The notes beneath the pieces were generated by a model. The model was given only the letters and a program-made list of their open reading frames with translations. It was not told where the DNA came from and searched no databases. A stretch of 64,000 bases of DNA from the NCBI RefSeq assembly GCF_001577835.2, contig NC_029518.1, positions 48,765,640 through 48,829,639 of the forward strand, given 5' to 3'. Position numbers and translations under genes: made by a program. The DNA comes from Coturnix japonica. Its lineage: Eukaryota; Chordata; Aves; Galliformes; Phasianidae. Shown here one piece after another: positions 49,340 to 63,450 of the stretch; within the stretch, counting starts at the first letter, position 1; every line of letters starts with the position of its first letter.

Positions 49340-49780
49340 GTACTCTACCAGGGAGAGGGTGGAGCTGTTGAAAGTCTTTAAAAAGTCTTATCTGCTGCTA
49401 TTTAAACAGAAGTAACACAGAGGATTTCAGATTCCTCACTCTCTTCACCAGGATAAGCACTTAAAGGCTTGCAACTCAAAACGTTTTTTTCTTCCAGCAG
49501 CATTATTTGATCTAGTAATCAATATTATCTCTGTCTGCAAACACGTCCTCCATCAGCTTTGAATGAAGTAATGTATGTATTTTGAAGGCAGGAGCAGATT
49601 CCTGGAATTTTCCAAAGACAAATCACTGCACCAAGCCTCCGCACACACCTGTTTTGTACAGAAGCTAATTAGCGATGGTTTGGGTTGCTCTTAGGCAGGG
49701 TGCTGGGCTGCTTCTCTGCAAACTGCATTAAGACTAGTGTGTAATCCAGAAACAAGGTAAAGGATAAGGCGTGTACGTGG
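49340..49780. promoter_or_regulatory. Candidate distal enhancer (motif-based)
   Basis: Contains AGTCTTATCTGCTGC (GATA-type), a perfect GCTAATTAGC homeodomain palindrome (49664-49673), CAATCA/ATTATC cores and TTCCTGGAATTTTCC (STAT/ETS-like). The DNA is non-repetitive and lies 5 kb downstream of CITED2. Inference only. Confidence 0.3.
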
Positions 49781-50127
49781 TGTGGAGATGTGTATACATG
49801 TTTCTAAGTGGTAGCAAAAAATGATAATTAAAAAAAAACCAAAACCCACAGTTATAGTCACCACAAAGAAAGTTTTACAGATTGGGCATTAGGGGAACAG
49901 TCCCATTCCCAGTCTGTCACCATTCTATAGGCTGTTTTAGCCAAAACACAGACTTGGAGCCTGTGTTTAGTCCTCCTTCCAGCCAACTTCTCCATTTTTA
50001 AAATCCCTATAATCCAATAATTTGGACTCATGTTGTAAGGAAGTTCTTTGGTGACCAGGAGGCATCACAGACCCCATGTTTTCTCTTCTCCTCACCTAGG
50101 TTTAATCAGGGCAAAACCAAGCCATTG
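49781..50127. other. Gene-free DNA
   Basis: I see nothing specific in this stretch. Confidence 0.5.
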
Positions 50128-50231
50128 AAGGTAATCTGATCTAGCTGTGCTGTCCCCACCCATTGCAGGGGAGTTGAGCTAGATGGCCCTCTCCTGTCCC
50201 TTCCAACTCTAAGGATTCTGTGATTCTATGA
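50128..50231 (+). mobile_element. CR1 LINE 3' tail fragment
   Basis: CCCATTGCAGGGGAGTTGAG, CTAGATGGCCCT, GTCCCTTCCAACTCT and GATTCTGTGATTCTATGA give the CR1 3' end in forward orientation, including the terminal octamer-like repeat. Confidence 0.92.
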
Positions 50232-53200
50232 AGGTGTTCTGAGGGGGTGGTGTGTTTGCCTTTGGGATGCATGCTGACCTTGTGTGGTTGCAGCTGCGCA
50301 GGGGATGGTGACAGCTGATCTCACACATCACCTCTGTGTGACTTTACCCTACAAGGCCAAGAGCAGCCTTTGATTGGCATCTCACCCCACGTCCTGCTTT
50401 GTGGGCTGGGACCAGCTGCACTGCACTGGAAGCCAGCAGTGCCCACGGTGGGACTGCTGGTCCTCTTCTCTCACTCTTACCTTCTGAGACAATGTCCTCT
50501 TTCCAGACCATTTAATCAAGCACTTCACATTAAAGACAGCAACTGGTATAATCATACAGATTTTTCAAAGCTTTTGTTTAAATGGCTGAAGTGTGCTTGG
50601 AGGGTTTAGGTTCAAGTCACCGTTTATAAACTGAAACAGAGCAGGAACAACTTAACGCGACGGATGACTGTAGAAAGGCTGCAGTACTGAGCGTTTGTCC
50701 ACTAGGTGTAGCTGAAACCCTGCATTTCTTATTGATTAAAGCCGAAGTGAAGCATTTACTTCATGGCATACATTTAAACTGAACGAAGAGTCATTGGAAT
50801 TGAAAGTGGTAAATGCTTATGAGGCAGAGCCTTCATCTATTCAAGAACTATACCCAAGCCCACAACAGCACCACAACAAAAATAGATTAATTTGCACAGG
50901 GATTCTGTCTCCTAACTTTCTAATCTAGAAGTCTTTTGGAAATGATTCATTCTACATGTAAATATCACAGGTAGTGAAATGCCCTCCATAGAAAGTTATT
51001 AGAAACTTTGGTTTTGATTACATGTTTTTTTTCCAAACATTATTACTAGAAGCTCTATTTAAACAACGAGGTTGGTTCCATAAAATGAAACAGAAAACAG
51101 TAACAGTAAAGTGTAGCACTTCTAAAATCCAGATCTAGTTCTCTGTTTTTATTTGGGCCTAAAGAAGAGAGGTGTGATACTTTGCTTCCTTGCTCCTCTT
51201 TCTGGCCTCTCTACCTTTTGCTGCACATAACAGCTAAATCCTGAATGGTATTCCCATTCTTCTGCTTAGAGAGCAGGCAAAACAGGAACAGTCCTAGTGT
51301 ATAAAACAAAAGAGTCTCATTCTACATTTTGTTGATTTCTTGTACAGTGAATTTTCAAAAGGCAATGATCTTGATTTGTGAAATGTAAACATTACAGGAA
51401 TTATCATCCCCTGCAATTTTCACCAAGATCTAGGCAGACGATGCCCTGGATCTAGTTCTGGTCTTGAAAAATGCTTGGCCAGAAGTGTCCAACTCAAAGA
51501 TCCAGACAGATTACCCAGTAAAGCTATGCCCTTGGGATCCCTTTTGAAGTGCAGGCAGTACTTCATGCCAAGACTGCATTTAACATTCTGAGTCTAACGC
51601 AGTTATTCTGGTGTTCCCTTAAGCCACCCACCAGTGTCAGTGAGCTTGGAAGTGCTCTGAGAGCATTATTATTTAAAGATGACGATTCACAGCTTAGTCA
51701 TGGCACACTGTGCTGGTGTAAGCCAGACTCTGGTCTCATTAATCCTTCTTGAAACTCTGAAATGGTAACACTGAACCAAGTTAAAACATTCCACAAGCAC
51801 ATTACCATAGGTACAAACATTAACCATCCCTTGTAACTCCAGCACCTCTTGCTATGATTTAAGATTACATTAAACCAGAGTTCACAATCAGAGTTGACAA
51901 CCAGGGGTCTATCCAAGGTCCTAATTAACTGAATTCACATATATATCTGAGTATATATTATAATATACTATACATATTATGGCAGGATCAGGATAGATTC
52001 ATATATTTTCAATACACCCTGGTAGCAGTCAGCCTGTACCTACTGAAAAGGAAAGGGAGGCAGATGAAAGGCTGTTATGATGTTTCTTGCTAAATCTGAT
52101 CAACTAATGTTTTCCTAAAATGTCTGTGGCTCTGTTTATTTTTTCCCCCTCAACAAAAGTGAAGAATTCCAAACTCCTTTTGGTCAGTGGCTTCTGCCAG
52201 CCTCTTTCTTTCTGATGAAATTGCATATTACTTTTTCAAGAAACTTAAGTATATGCACACTGACGTCTTCACTTTCATGTATGCTACATCTTAGGGGGAT
52301 AGGTACTTTTCCCGATTGTTCTGCTAAAATAATGAAGTAGATATATATCTTATTTAATATTCAAACCAGCTCAAGTTTCCAGTAAAACCTTTGTTGTTAT
52401 CAAGTGGGTTGCATGCTCTGCTTTAGAAAGGCAAGTTGCCAGCTTATTCTCCTTTGTGCAGCAGTTACTGGGTTCATGATTCCTCAACATGTGTTGCCTG
52501 AGATGGATGATCACACTGAAATGCTGTATTTTGCTCTTCTTCTACCTTTTAATCAAGGTTTCTTGGAAAACTGATGACCTGTGCATATCCTTGACACCTG
52601 ACAGTCTAGGAAGGAACAGAATGACAGAACTGTGAGACTGATAAAGTGTTAGAAGAACCCAGCTTGTCAAACATCTTGTTGGTGACATAAAAGGAAAGAA
52701 AAGAGAGAGTAAGTCAGCTGTAAAGCAACCATGCATTCTGCTTGTTTACTTACAGCTGACACAAGTATTTGGTAGTTTCTCAGAGACTTCTTGCCTGACA
52801 TGTCCTCCAGTTGCTTTTTCCTTTTTGTAATTGTTTGGCAAATAAGTTATAGAGAAGAACATAACTAAAGACAAATATTTTCTTTTCCAAGCTCTGGCTG
52901 ATGAAACAAGTCTCCAGCTTTACAGACAGTGGTTATTCTTCTTGCTTACTTTACTGGATGATCTCGCTGTGTCCAAAGATTGCACCATTTTTTCCTCTAC
53001 CATATTTAGCCTGTGTAGACAAAGGGAGAACTCTCATGTTCCATGTGAATTCCCTAATACCAAGAAAACTCCCCACTTGCTACTGCTGGATACCAGGAGA
53101 CTGCTCCACACTACTTTTTCTTTTGCACAAAATTTGTCCTGAGGTTTGTATGAAACACACCAATGTAGAGAAACAGTCACCACTGATCTCTTTCCAACAG

Positions 53201-54470
53201 AATGACTGGACAAAATAGCTCCAGGTAGATTTATTTCCTACCTTAAGAATCTTCTTAAATGCAATGCTTATCATGCCAGACAGGTCTGTGGAAAAAGATA
53301 CTGAGATGTAAATCCACTGTTACCCACTATGGCCAGTGTGGTCCTTCTCAGTTCACAAAAGAGATTAGGAGGCATTTTAAGAGAAACAGACCTTGTCCAG
53401 GCAGCCTGGTAGAAGTACTAATGGAATGAACATAGATCCAAATGCAGTTTTTGCATGATTCCAATCCCTTTTCTTCCTAATTTAACTGGCTTAAAGATTA
53501 AAGAATTTTACAGGACACTCTTCCCTGAGAAACAGAAGATTCACAGAAGAGAGTGAGTATCTTGCATCAGTTGTTGCTATTCTGTACTGGTGTGGTAGCT
53601 TGAGGTACAAATGGGGAGCAGGAGACCCGTGCTAGCAGAGCACAAAGAAAGGCACTGAGTAACTTACTCATTGGTTATCCTGTAAGGCAGGTGGGAGAAC
53701 AAATGGTGAGGAGAAAAGAGTATATGAGAAAACTTGTTAGTTACTAGAACAACAATACAACAATGTATGATTTTAATTACCTTGTCCTGAGTACATTTTT
53801 GTGAGGTAGAATCCCCCTCTGTTCTATGCAAACAACTCCAGTCTTCATGTATAAAGTAAGCACATCTCAGTTAATGTAGAAAAACATCTGAACACATCTT
53901 GTTTCTACCCACACGACCTTCAGCAAGTCTTTATTTATTGTGCATTAACATCTAACATTGTATGTCTCAGTTTACTCTTTCAGGCAATGAGCACAATGTT
54001 CTTTTTGCTGCTCAAGGTTGAACTTGCTTAATAGATTACATTAGATGCTTGCAGGCAAGCTACTGAACATCTGAAAACCACTGCCACAAAAGTTTGCTCC
54101 TAAATTTCAATTCAAAACGTTTGTTTTAAATATTTCACTAATAGATAAGTAGGACCTTCAGGAAAATACATTTTATTTTCAGAAAACATTTACTAGCAAC
54201 CAAAAGATAAACAAGGACTACAAGTGTGTCTTCCAATGCTATAGGAACACAGCTGATTTTGCAGACAGCTGATGGAGGTTTCAGAGTGTCAGCATGTAGA
54301 AATAGAATTATTCTCTCTGATTCCACAAAGGATGCCAAACAGCTGATTTTTCCCTGGTTCAGCAATTCCCAGCACTCCAACTGCTCTGGGACTATCCAGT
54401 TTACATAGTGACCCTGAAGTAACTGAGAGCTGAGATCTATGCATTGATACCTTTCAGAGTGCTTTAAGAG
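50232..54470. other. Gene-free AT-rich DNA
   Basis: The segment 50,640-50,930 is non-repetitive with TTATTGATTAAAGCC and ATAGATTAATTTGC cores and might be regulatory. An AT-rich near-palindromic block lies at about 51,939-51,980. No gene supported. Confidence 0.5.
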
Positions 54471-54473
54471 AAA

Positions 54474-54512
<39 letters not shown>

Positions 54513-54513
54513 A
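54471..54513. repeat. (AAAT)n microsatellite
   Basis: About ten perfect AAAT units. Confidence 0.97.
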
Positions 54514-57500
54514 GTGAAATGAAATGTATATTAGTTGAATCTTGGAGAGATACCTGAAGGTTTCTGAGACTGAATTTTGCAAATATGTCTTTCCATACCT
54601 CCCTGTTCAAGCCTATGACCTAAGTTAGGGGCCAAATTTGCCTCTCACAATAAATACAACATGCATCCTTGCATTTTTTATGTACACAAAATGAATATTT
54701 GCTATATTCTAGCGAAGTCATTGGCACTGATGTCACCTCTGTCATACCTGTCTTTCAGCTCAGTACAAGTTATTATTCAGTCTTTTCTTTTTTCATCCTT
54801 CTGTCTGTTGGGTTTTATTTTCCTCCTTTATTTTTTCTCATTTGGTCCCCCAGAAGGTGGCATGTCTAAGAAGGAAATTCTTCCTGGACTACTAGGAAAA
54901 CCTTATCCACATGCACAACTAGAACTGTTTTACTGTTTCAATCTATTAACGCCACCTTTTTTACCCTTTTGCATTTCCCCTGCGGTGATTCTCTTTCCAC
55001 ACATGTCTTAAAATAGGTCATTGGTGTTTACATCAGCAGCCATTTTAGACATTGCACAGTAGTACTGCCATCTCTGTGAGCCGCTGTGCTGCTCCTCCTG
55101 AACTAACTTTTCATCAGCCACTCTGTAATTATCCTATAAAATTAGGGTCTCATTACAACTCTTTTCACTATTGTTGCCTCTATTATTTCTCTTTTTTCAT
55201 GTCTTTAACTACCAGCACAAATATCTCCATTACTTCCAAGTTTCATTTAAGTAGTATGCCAATCTATGCCCTTCCCACTGTAACAACCACCGTTCTTCCA
55301 ACCTGTGTTCTTAGCTAAGTTAGTCATTACCTTAGCTTTGCTCAGCTCAGCCCCTGAGCAATGCCCTCAGATTCCTTTGGACTGTCAGCCAAATTTGGAT
55401 CACATCTTTTTCAGAGAAAGATGTTTGGCTCCTATTTTGTGATGCTTTACTGCCCATGTGTAGCTCCTATAACTGAGAGCTAGTCTTCACTTTCTGATTT
55501 GCTTTATTCTCTGTTTTGTTCACCAGCAGGTGTTCCTCATGAAATCTATGAGAGCTTCACATGTAGAGCAGCTGCAGAACCAAGCTCTTAATAAATCTTT
55601 TCCTGTCCTTTCCTAATTTTTTGCAATCAAGATCAAGCAGCAGTCTTTATATATAATATGTTATATATAACAAAGCTAGTGCAAGTGAATGTTACTAGAA
55701 AAGGGAAGGAAAGAGGAAAAGCACCTTTACGTAAGTCAGTTTACACTATCTTACTGGAATAGGTAACTTTTTTCTCTGTAAGTCATTTTTGACTGGTGTA
55801 CTGTCTGCTATGTGATTTACAGAGTGACTGCAGCTGAATTGGACCCAGAGATATCCCCTGGTAGGATTACAGAATGTCCTGGGTAGACAGTTGACTGGGT
55901 TCAACTCAACTCCCACTATCTTTTGATAAAAGGTTTCTTCTAGCTGGAAGGACATCACTTTTAGATTAAATTAAAAATAGACAGTTTTATGCAGTTTGTT
56001 TTAAAAGTTTCAGACTTGATTATGCATTAGCTTACAACGGTGTTAACTCAGCAGTAACTTCACTGCAGTACCAGTATAACTGGAATCAGATAACACTGTT
56101 CTTTTCCTTCCTAATAAATTATCCGAATATAGTAGAGAAAGGTTATTTCCAAACTGCAGAGATGCATTCAGGTGTGACTGTATGCCTTACCTGAGGGATT
56201 CCTTTACCTCATGTGTCATTTTTCAAGTGAATCTCTTCTTCATTTTGCCAAATTCTTCAAATAGAACACAGCATAATGTATTTATGGAGAGTCTATCTCT
56301 TGGGCAAGCTGAAGCAGTGGAAATTGCCTGTAGAAAATTGAAACCCTGATAATTGATTTTGCTTGCTCTTAAGGTTTCAAAAGACTTGAATCTTTCCAGG
56401 AATAAATCAAAAACTGTTTAGTAGCAAACCATGGGGAATTCTTTCAGTTTCTTAGACTGGTTTTTTCACTAAAACTCAGAAATTATATTCTTACTGATGT
56501 AGATTAAGAATTAAACTATTTGCTTAAATTAGTTATGTCTAATGCCTGTTGGGATTTTCTGTGTCAGCCAATTTGGCTGTGTTATTAACTGCCATTTGTA
56601 GCTAGGATCTTTGAGTTGTAAAGATGAAACTTGGCAAACCTTCAGTATATGACAAACCCTTCAGGCCATAAAATCTTATTAGAAGGCAAATCATAACCTC
56701 TCAACCCTTTTGAGATTGATTTGGAGCTAGGAAATCTGCATTAAATTGATGCTGTCTAGAGCACCTGCTTTGTGCATGCAAATACATGTAAATATCTTTT
56801 TTTTTTCTTTTTTTAATGTAGGACTCAGCAGGAGAGAAATGATTCCCAAGAGGTCACCATGCAAAATATCTGCCTGGTCCAGATGTTTACAACGCTTCTA
56901 TAGAGCTAAATTAAACCCAGTGGAGATCAGTCTTGAGAGACCTGGCATTGGGACCTCATAGGATTCTTCTCACAACACTCTGTTCCCACAGTAGGGGGAT
57001 GTTGCCTGACTCATCAAGCTTCTGGCTTCTAGACCACTGCATTCATAACACTCTGCTTTTGTGACTCAGGACCTTTGTGGGAGTTATGTCTGAACCACAT
57101 TATTCATATATGTTATACATATGTATGCTTGTTACTATACTACATGTTTTATTATTATGGGATAATAGTGTTATGCAAATGCACAGTAGCACAGAGATAT
57201 TATGATACATAATGGTTTAAGCAGAATGGATCAATTTTATTTCCAACATAATTAGGAGAAGCAGTAGTGTTACATGAAGTGACTCTGCTCAGGTACAATA
57301 TAATCTGAAAGACCTGCATCCACCCAAAAATAAATCAAGAACTGAAAAACAGGAAAACTGTGAAGATCACCAAATTGTTAGCAAGTTTTCTTTGCTAAAA
57401 CCCAGAAATTACTCTCTCCCTGCTGCAGACCTGGCACTGAAGTGTCAGGCCATGGTGGTTCTGCTGCAGTCCACATCCCCATGCAAAACATGACCAGAAG

Positions 57501-58889
57501 CAGTTGTGTCCAGATTTTCTTGTACTGATGGTAAGCAGGAGCACGTGGAGCAGAGCAGCTACTATTTTCAGAGGGTTGCAAAATGCTTACTTGTTCCTAC
57601 AGGCTGAAATCCAGCAGATCCCTTACAATCTTTGGGATCTGCATATACACGCTACTTACATGCTCAGGACCAAGGATTTTATTTTTCCCTTTCCATTTCC
57701 TGACTTCCGTATTGCATTAATGGGAGCAATTCAGACCTTTGGATTTATTGTAGCTAATATTTATAAGGATGGCTCCAACTAATTTCCTTTTATCAGTACT
57801 CTTCAAAGTCTCCAACACACAACCATGTTGTCACTGCCCACAAATCCCTGCATGTTATTGAGGTGTGACAACAGTCCGTGTGCATGCCATTTGTTGCAAA
57901 AATGAGTGAACACATAATCATCTTACCATGGTAAGAGAATAGATGGTGCAGAACTTGTCTTGCATTCTGTTTACCAGTTTCTGAAGGTTTAAAGAACTGT
58001 TTTTTTCTTCAAGCCACATAGCCCCCATATCTCCAGATCAGATGAGCTGCCCTTTCCCAGCAGATAACTATCTCCACAAAGTTCTTTAGTCCTCTGAAGA
58101 GAAAGACCAGGATGCTCTCAACATATCAAATACCTCTAAGACAGTACTTCTAGATATTGAGCAGTCCAGTGCTGTTCTCTCTCACTTCTTCATGAATCAG
58201 ATATTGCTACAAAACATTTCTAGATCCTCCAGTGCCACACAATGCATCAGTTTAAGAAATTACTCCAAATTTTTTTAGTATATACTTATTTTTCCTCCTA
58301 TTTTTGCTCCGAGGCTTATTATTTTCCACTGGAGCTGAAGTCCTATTTCTCTTCTCATAGCACTGCCTGCCACTTCCAGCACCAGTCTATTGCTTCCCAG
58401 TTGCTTGCATTTTTGTGCATTAAACTGACCTACATCTCTCCCTAGGGAGTAAGCAGCAGATGGTCCTTAGGCCATCTGGCATCTTGAGATGCTGCCTGAG
58501 TGACTTGTGGGCCACAGCAGTGGGAGATGCTGGTCGCTGGATAAACAGCATGCAGCTGAACTCCCTGAGGAGTGCTTGCCTATTTATACAAACAACTTCA
58601 GGCCGGAGTGAGCCTGCACGGTATCATGAAGAAAGTAGGTCAGGCAAGTTACCTTGGCAGCAACAAAAACATTTATTTGAGAGCTCCTTGACTCAAAGAG
58701 AAGACTACACCAGCCATCTCTCCTAGCATTCCAGTCGCAGAAATGAGTCCATTCACCAGAGGGACACTGTGGTGGCTGGGGTTGGATTATTTGCCCCATG
58801 TTGTGACTAAGGAAGGTGGGATGGAGAAGGGAGAGCTTTGAGAACTCCAAACTGCAGCCCGCAGTACCTATGAGATTAACAAGAAGACA
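54514..58889. other. Gene-free AT-rich DNA
   Basis: A near-palindromic TATATATAATATGTTATATA block lies at about 55,651-55,672. A good polypyrimidine tract and acceptor (TTTTTTAATGTAG ending 56821) precedes an unremarkable 140-nt open stretch. No gene supported. Confidence 0.5.
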
Positions 58890-59130
58890 GATAGAGGCTT
58901 TCCATAGGGGTGTAGGTGGGAGGACAGGAAGCTGAAAGGAGGTTCAACCCAGATGTGAGGAGAAACGTTTTCACCTTGAGGACAGCCAAGCAGCAGGACA
59001 GGTTGCCCAGTCTCTTAATGCTAATACTTAATACAGGTCTTGAGAGACCTGGTCTCAGCTCATAGCTAAGCTTGCTATGAGCAAAAGGCAAGAGACATCC
59101 AGTGGTCCTCCTGTGAGTCTATGACCAGGA
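58890..59130 (+). mobile_element. Diverged CR1 LINE fragment
   Basis: AGGCTTTCCATAGGGGTGTAGG, GAAGCTGAAAGGAGGTTCA, AGCAGGACAGGTTGCCCAG and GTGGTCCTCCTGTGAGTCTATGACC follow the forward CR1 3' region in order with many differences and a gap in the middle. It is older than the other copies. Confidence 0.7.
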
Positions 59131-62100
59131 ATCAGGTTTATAACAAATCCAGACCAGACTGCAAAGGGCAGTCACAGGTGTGAGCTCACACTGTGGAAAG
59201 CCACCCTAGTCTTCCTGGTGTAGACAGAAGACTTAGAGTTTGATCAGTCCATGTTTAATAAAGATAAGTTTCACAGAGCACAACACATCAAATCCTTGAT
59301 AGACTAAGACTTAGCTTTCAAGAGTAGCAGCTGTATTTGAATCCTTCCTGTATCTCTTCTTTCTAAGGGCCTGAGTCACTGACCTCTCGTGCTATCTCTG
59401 TCAGAGAAGGGAATAGCCAACATAGTTGGGTTATGCTGCCAACTAGCAGGCAGCCTCCCTGCTCGCCTATCACAGCCAGTCCCCTGCATAGTGCGCATTT
59501 GGGCTCTGCAGTGGTTGTTCCTGCTGTGTCACTCTCTCCTTCCCCCTTACTTGATCTTCTTGGTGGCAGGATTATAATCCGGTGTTCTGCTGCTGTTGTG
59601 CCCTGGTTTGAGCTTTCTACCTGACTTCTGCCTGCACTTCTCTTTGCTCTGGTAAGTCTGACAAAGAGCTTCCCTGCTGTTACTGCTGGTGGCATGGCAC
59701 AAGGACTTTAATCTAAGTGCTTCCCTTTGAGACAGTCAGCCCACTTTCCCCACTGGAAAGCCTGGGCACTGTGTGGCATGTGAGGAAAACAGGAGAGCAT
59801 GGAAGCCCATTGGTGAAAGGATGAAATGCTTGAATGATCAAAAAAATGTAAGCTGACTTGGGAGAGCTGGCTTTTGGGTGCAAATAGAGGCTATGGCTGT
59901 GACAACAAAAACTGATGAAGACTCAGGTACCACATGAAAGACAAGACAGGAGACATCAGAAAGTCTCTGGGTCCAGGCTCTATCCATGCCTGTAAGAAGA
60001 CGTGCCACCAAACAGCCAGATTTGTTCGATTTTGTGCTAGAAAATCATGCATAAATCACAACACCATTCAGCTGCAGCACATAGTTGATAAAGCTGATTT
60101 TGTCATAGCGTTCTGAAGTAATATATAGAACAGCCTTCAGGCTATAAGAAGGCACTTCTATATTTCTAGAGGGTAATTGGATCTACACCACTGCTGGCCA
60201 TTTCAGGGTTTAATGTTTGCTGCTGGGAGGTGTTATGTAGTTTAGTATGGTGATATGCTGAAGTGAAGCTTTAGGTTTTATTGGCATATGCTGCCTGGTG
60301 TAATTATATAGAACACTTTGTTTTAGGGAACTTGTATGTGCGAGTATGTGAATTTTGAGCAAAAAGTGTGAAATACTATTCCCCGTTTTAGAAGTGCTTA
60401 AAATAACTCCTGGCTGCAGAGCAGGTGCCATGTGTCTTTCTGTTGGACCCATGGGGAGGCAGGTGCTAAATATAGGCGAATTAGTAAACCCTCCAGAAGT
60501 TCAGACTGCAAGAAGGGAAGGACAAAGAAATTCCTGTGAGAAGGAATGGTAAGAGTTCTGTTCAAAATAATAATAATAGTAATAAATTGTGACAGCATGC
60601 AAGCCCAAGCTCAAGACCTGTGTTTTATGCTCAGTTTGTGCTTCCAGTTACAGCAGCACCTCCACCCCAGCAGCACAAGGAGGGCTGGCACAGGGCACTG
60701 TGTGGGGTGGTTTGTCCAGCAGCAACAACACAGCTCATGAGTTTTTGCTTTGCCAACCTTTTGCTTCGGAAGCACTGACAGATGTCTAAGCAGAGTGAAT
60801 GCAGATAGTGCCATATATGTGAAATACTAAGGGATACGGTCAGATCTAAACCAACTCAGTACATTATCTAACTGAACTTGCACACTTCTTTTCTGTTGCC
60901 TCTGGTTATGTTGCGTGTTTGCCGCATTTGTGTGCTCTCTCACCCAACATGCTGATTGCATCAACCCCAGGCACCAGTCTCACTGCAGGACAGCAGGTCT
61001 GGACAGGAGTCCTCCTACAGAAAGGCATCAGCCTGTGCCTGGCATCAGTCACCTCTCATCCAAGGCTGGGGCAGTGTTCAAAGGAGGTCCGTCCTTCTCT
61101 TGGGATGTGCTTGCTGAGTGTTTACTGAGGGAGGAGAGGAAAGGAGAAGCTCTGCCACAGTCAGCATAGGGAGGCAGTAGGCTCTCAGGATGCTTCCTAG
61201 TGGTGGAAGACCATCACTACAGCTAGGTCCTGGGTCTTCCTGGCTAAGCAACCAAGAGCTGCATTGCCAACACCTCCTCCCAGCCATGACTTGCAATGCT
61301 GTCCCCACAGACTCCAGCATGGTTTTCTCTAACTTTGCTGATGATGAAGACAAACTTAGGGTTTCAGACTTACACTCAGAATCAAAGTGAAACATACACA
61401 CACACCTAGGGTCTGGGCTTGAAATTTAGACTGGCTATCTCAAGCAGACACAGAGCTAAAAACTGCAAGGCTGATGTAGAAACAGCATTGTATGGCTGTA
61501 CTATTTTCTCAGTCTGTAGGGAATATCTGTAGGGAGCAACTATGACTGTCTGGAATCAAAATTGCGTGCAAAAAGGTAGGGCTGAGAGAGATACTGATCT
61601 CAGAGTTGTGGGGCAAGTACAGGGTTTGGAAGTGTAGGAGGAAAAAAGTAAACAAGACCAAACACTCAGAGTCAATCAAATGACTGGTCAGTCCTACCCC
61701 TCACCATAAAATAAGCTAAGGCCCTATAGAAAATCCCTGTGTGTGTGAAGACAGTGATAGCTGTAGGAGTCACAGAAGTCAAGAGGCAGAGTCAAAAAGC
61801 AGGCTCTGTCTCCTTTGCCTCAGTCTGTTGGAAATTAAGGGGCTGAGGAACTTCTCTTCTGGGATCAGCCACCTAATTTTTAGACATTACTGTGTCTGAG
61901 ACAGCAGTAATGTAAATACTTGGGATTTTGTTGGATTGGCATTGTAAGTCTTTTATGGCCAGATAAGACAGAACTCCTGATGCATATCAAGGTTAAACAA
62001 GTTGGAGCAAGAGCAGGACTGGGAATTACTGCAGTAAAATTTCCCGTCGCCAAAGGCTGTTTTCAGAAGATGAGAGCTGCTCTGTCTTCCTGAATATAAA

Positions 62101-63239
62101 CTCTCTCACACTGTGGAATCCATTACACAAAACAAGGTGCTAAGTCTTAACAGACATTGTGTTTGTGCTGAAAGCAGTTATCAGATCTCTGATTTAGCCT
62201 AAAGGAGAATGAAAGAAAATGCTAAAATGTTTGCTTGCCTGTGTAAACACAATCCTCAGTATGATATAGTAAGTGACAACTCTGGAGTCACTGGTTATTT
62301 CTATAGTTCCTATTTGCTTACCATTTCAGGCTGATAGCCTTAACCTCAGCACATGTGAATTGCTGTGGTTTCAGAAACTTATAACTAATCCCCTTCTAGT
62401 CAGGAATGATATAGATCATATCAGTGAAGATTTCCTGTGAGGTCAACTTTTGTTTTGTTTGTTTTCAAAACATTCAGTTTCTCTTCAGTTCACCCACGTG
62501 TTTCACTTCTAACTGAGAAACACTGTTTATAACTCAATCATTGCTGCTGATTTAGAACCTACTGTGTTTGTAGGCAGTCTTAGTGATTCACTTAGGAGAA
62601 GAACCTTAGCCAGACAGTGATGCTTCATGAGTGATGCTGTTAAGACTTGGAAGAGAGCCATGAGCCAGCATGATGACATGGCTGACGGAAGTAGGGACTT
62701 CACCGCAAGGAGCCATGATATGGGTTAGGGTCAGGGCTGGGTATGTGGGGAGTTCAGAGATAGATACAGATTGCAAACCCACCAGCACTTTCGCAGTGAT
62801 AGGGCAGGTCCATAGGCAAGCAGGGATGCCCTACTGATGCATTCAGGTCTGGGACAAAGCGAATAGAGGCTGAAGATGCGCATAGGTGCGTCTGGGACCT
62901 TGCTGTGATCGAGGGGGCTACTGGTATGCCCACAGCTGAAAAGCAGCTCCCAAGGGAAAGCAGGGCCAGGTTCTGGCTTCCAGTGCTCTTCACAAGAGCT
63001 CTTAGTGGAGAAGAACTGACATAGGACACAGCCATCCCACTTCATGTCTTCAACAAGACTTCAGGGGTTCACTACGAGTCCTGATAGAAGGAGCATCAAC
63101 ATGTGCCTTCTTACAGAGAAGGGGAGGTAGGAAGAAGAGAAACTCGTGTTTGAGAGTGAAGCATTTGTGATCTGATTATCCTTCTGTGTTGAACATATTA
63201 CAAAACAACATGGCTTAAATTGGGGATATATTTCACAAC
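59131..63239. other. Gene-free DNA, mixed composition
   Basis: The segment 59,360-59,720 is GC-richer with overlapping frames up to 110 codons but no motif or recognisable repeat. (AAT)n-like text lies at about 60,566-60,588. Nothing else is supported. Confidence 0.5.
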
Positions 63240-63450
63240 ATTTTTTTCCTATCTAAACAAGAGCTGATGATCCTGGATTTTCTAGCTGATTGATTGCCAA
63301 TTGCCAATTACCTCAAATTAATGAATACAATTGTAAATACTAGCCTGAACATGTCAGAAACAAAAACATATTTTGCAGAGCTTCTAGCTTAGCATTTGCA
63401 GTAATATTACTGAAGTGGTATTAATTGGCTGTCAATTAATGCTAGTCAAA
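63240..63450. promoter_or_regulatory. Candidate distal enhancer (motif-based)
   Basis: Clustered homeodomain-type cores: TGATTGATTGCCAATTGCCA, CAAATTAATGAATAC, and a perfect inverted repeat ATTAATTG-GCTGT-CAATTAAT (63420-63440). Non-repetitive otherwise. Inference from motif density. Confidence 0.3.

Noticed and set aside
50608-50622. GGTTCAAGTCACC as a tRNA-like B-box
   Set aside because: No acceptor-stem pairing or A-box upstream.
55880-55900. GGTTCAACTCAAC as a tRNA B-box
   Set aside because: No matching A-box, cloverleaf stems or terminator at the right spacing.
56800-56961. Strong splice acceptor followed by an open stretch
   Set aside because: Acceptor-like polypyrimidine tracts are frequent in this T-rich DNA, and the peptide is not recognised and has no partner exon.
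59360-59720. GC-richer patch considered as a solitary LTR or gene fragment
   Set aside because: No terminal TG...CA pair, primer site, poly(A) signal layout or protein motif that I could support.
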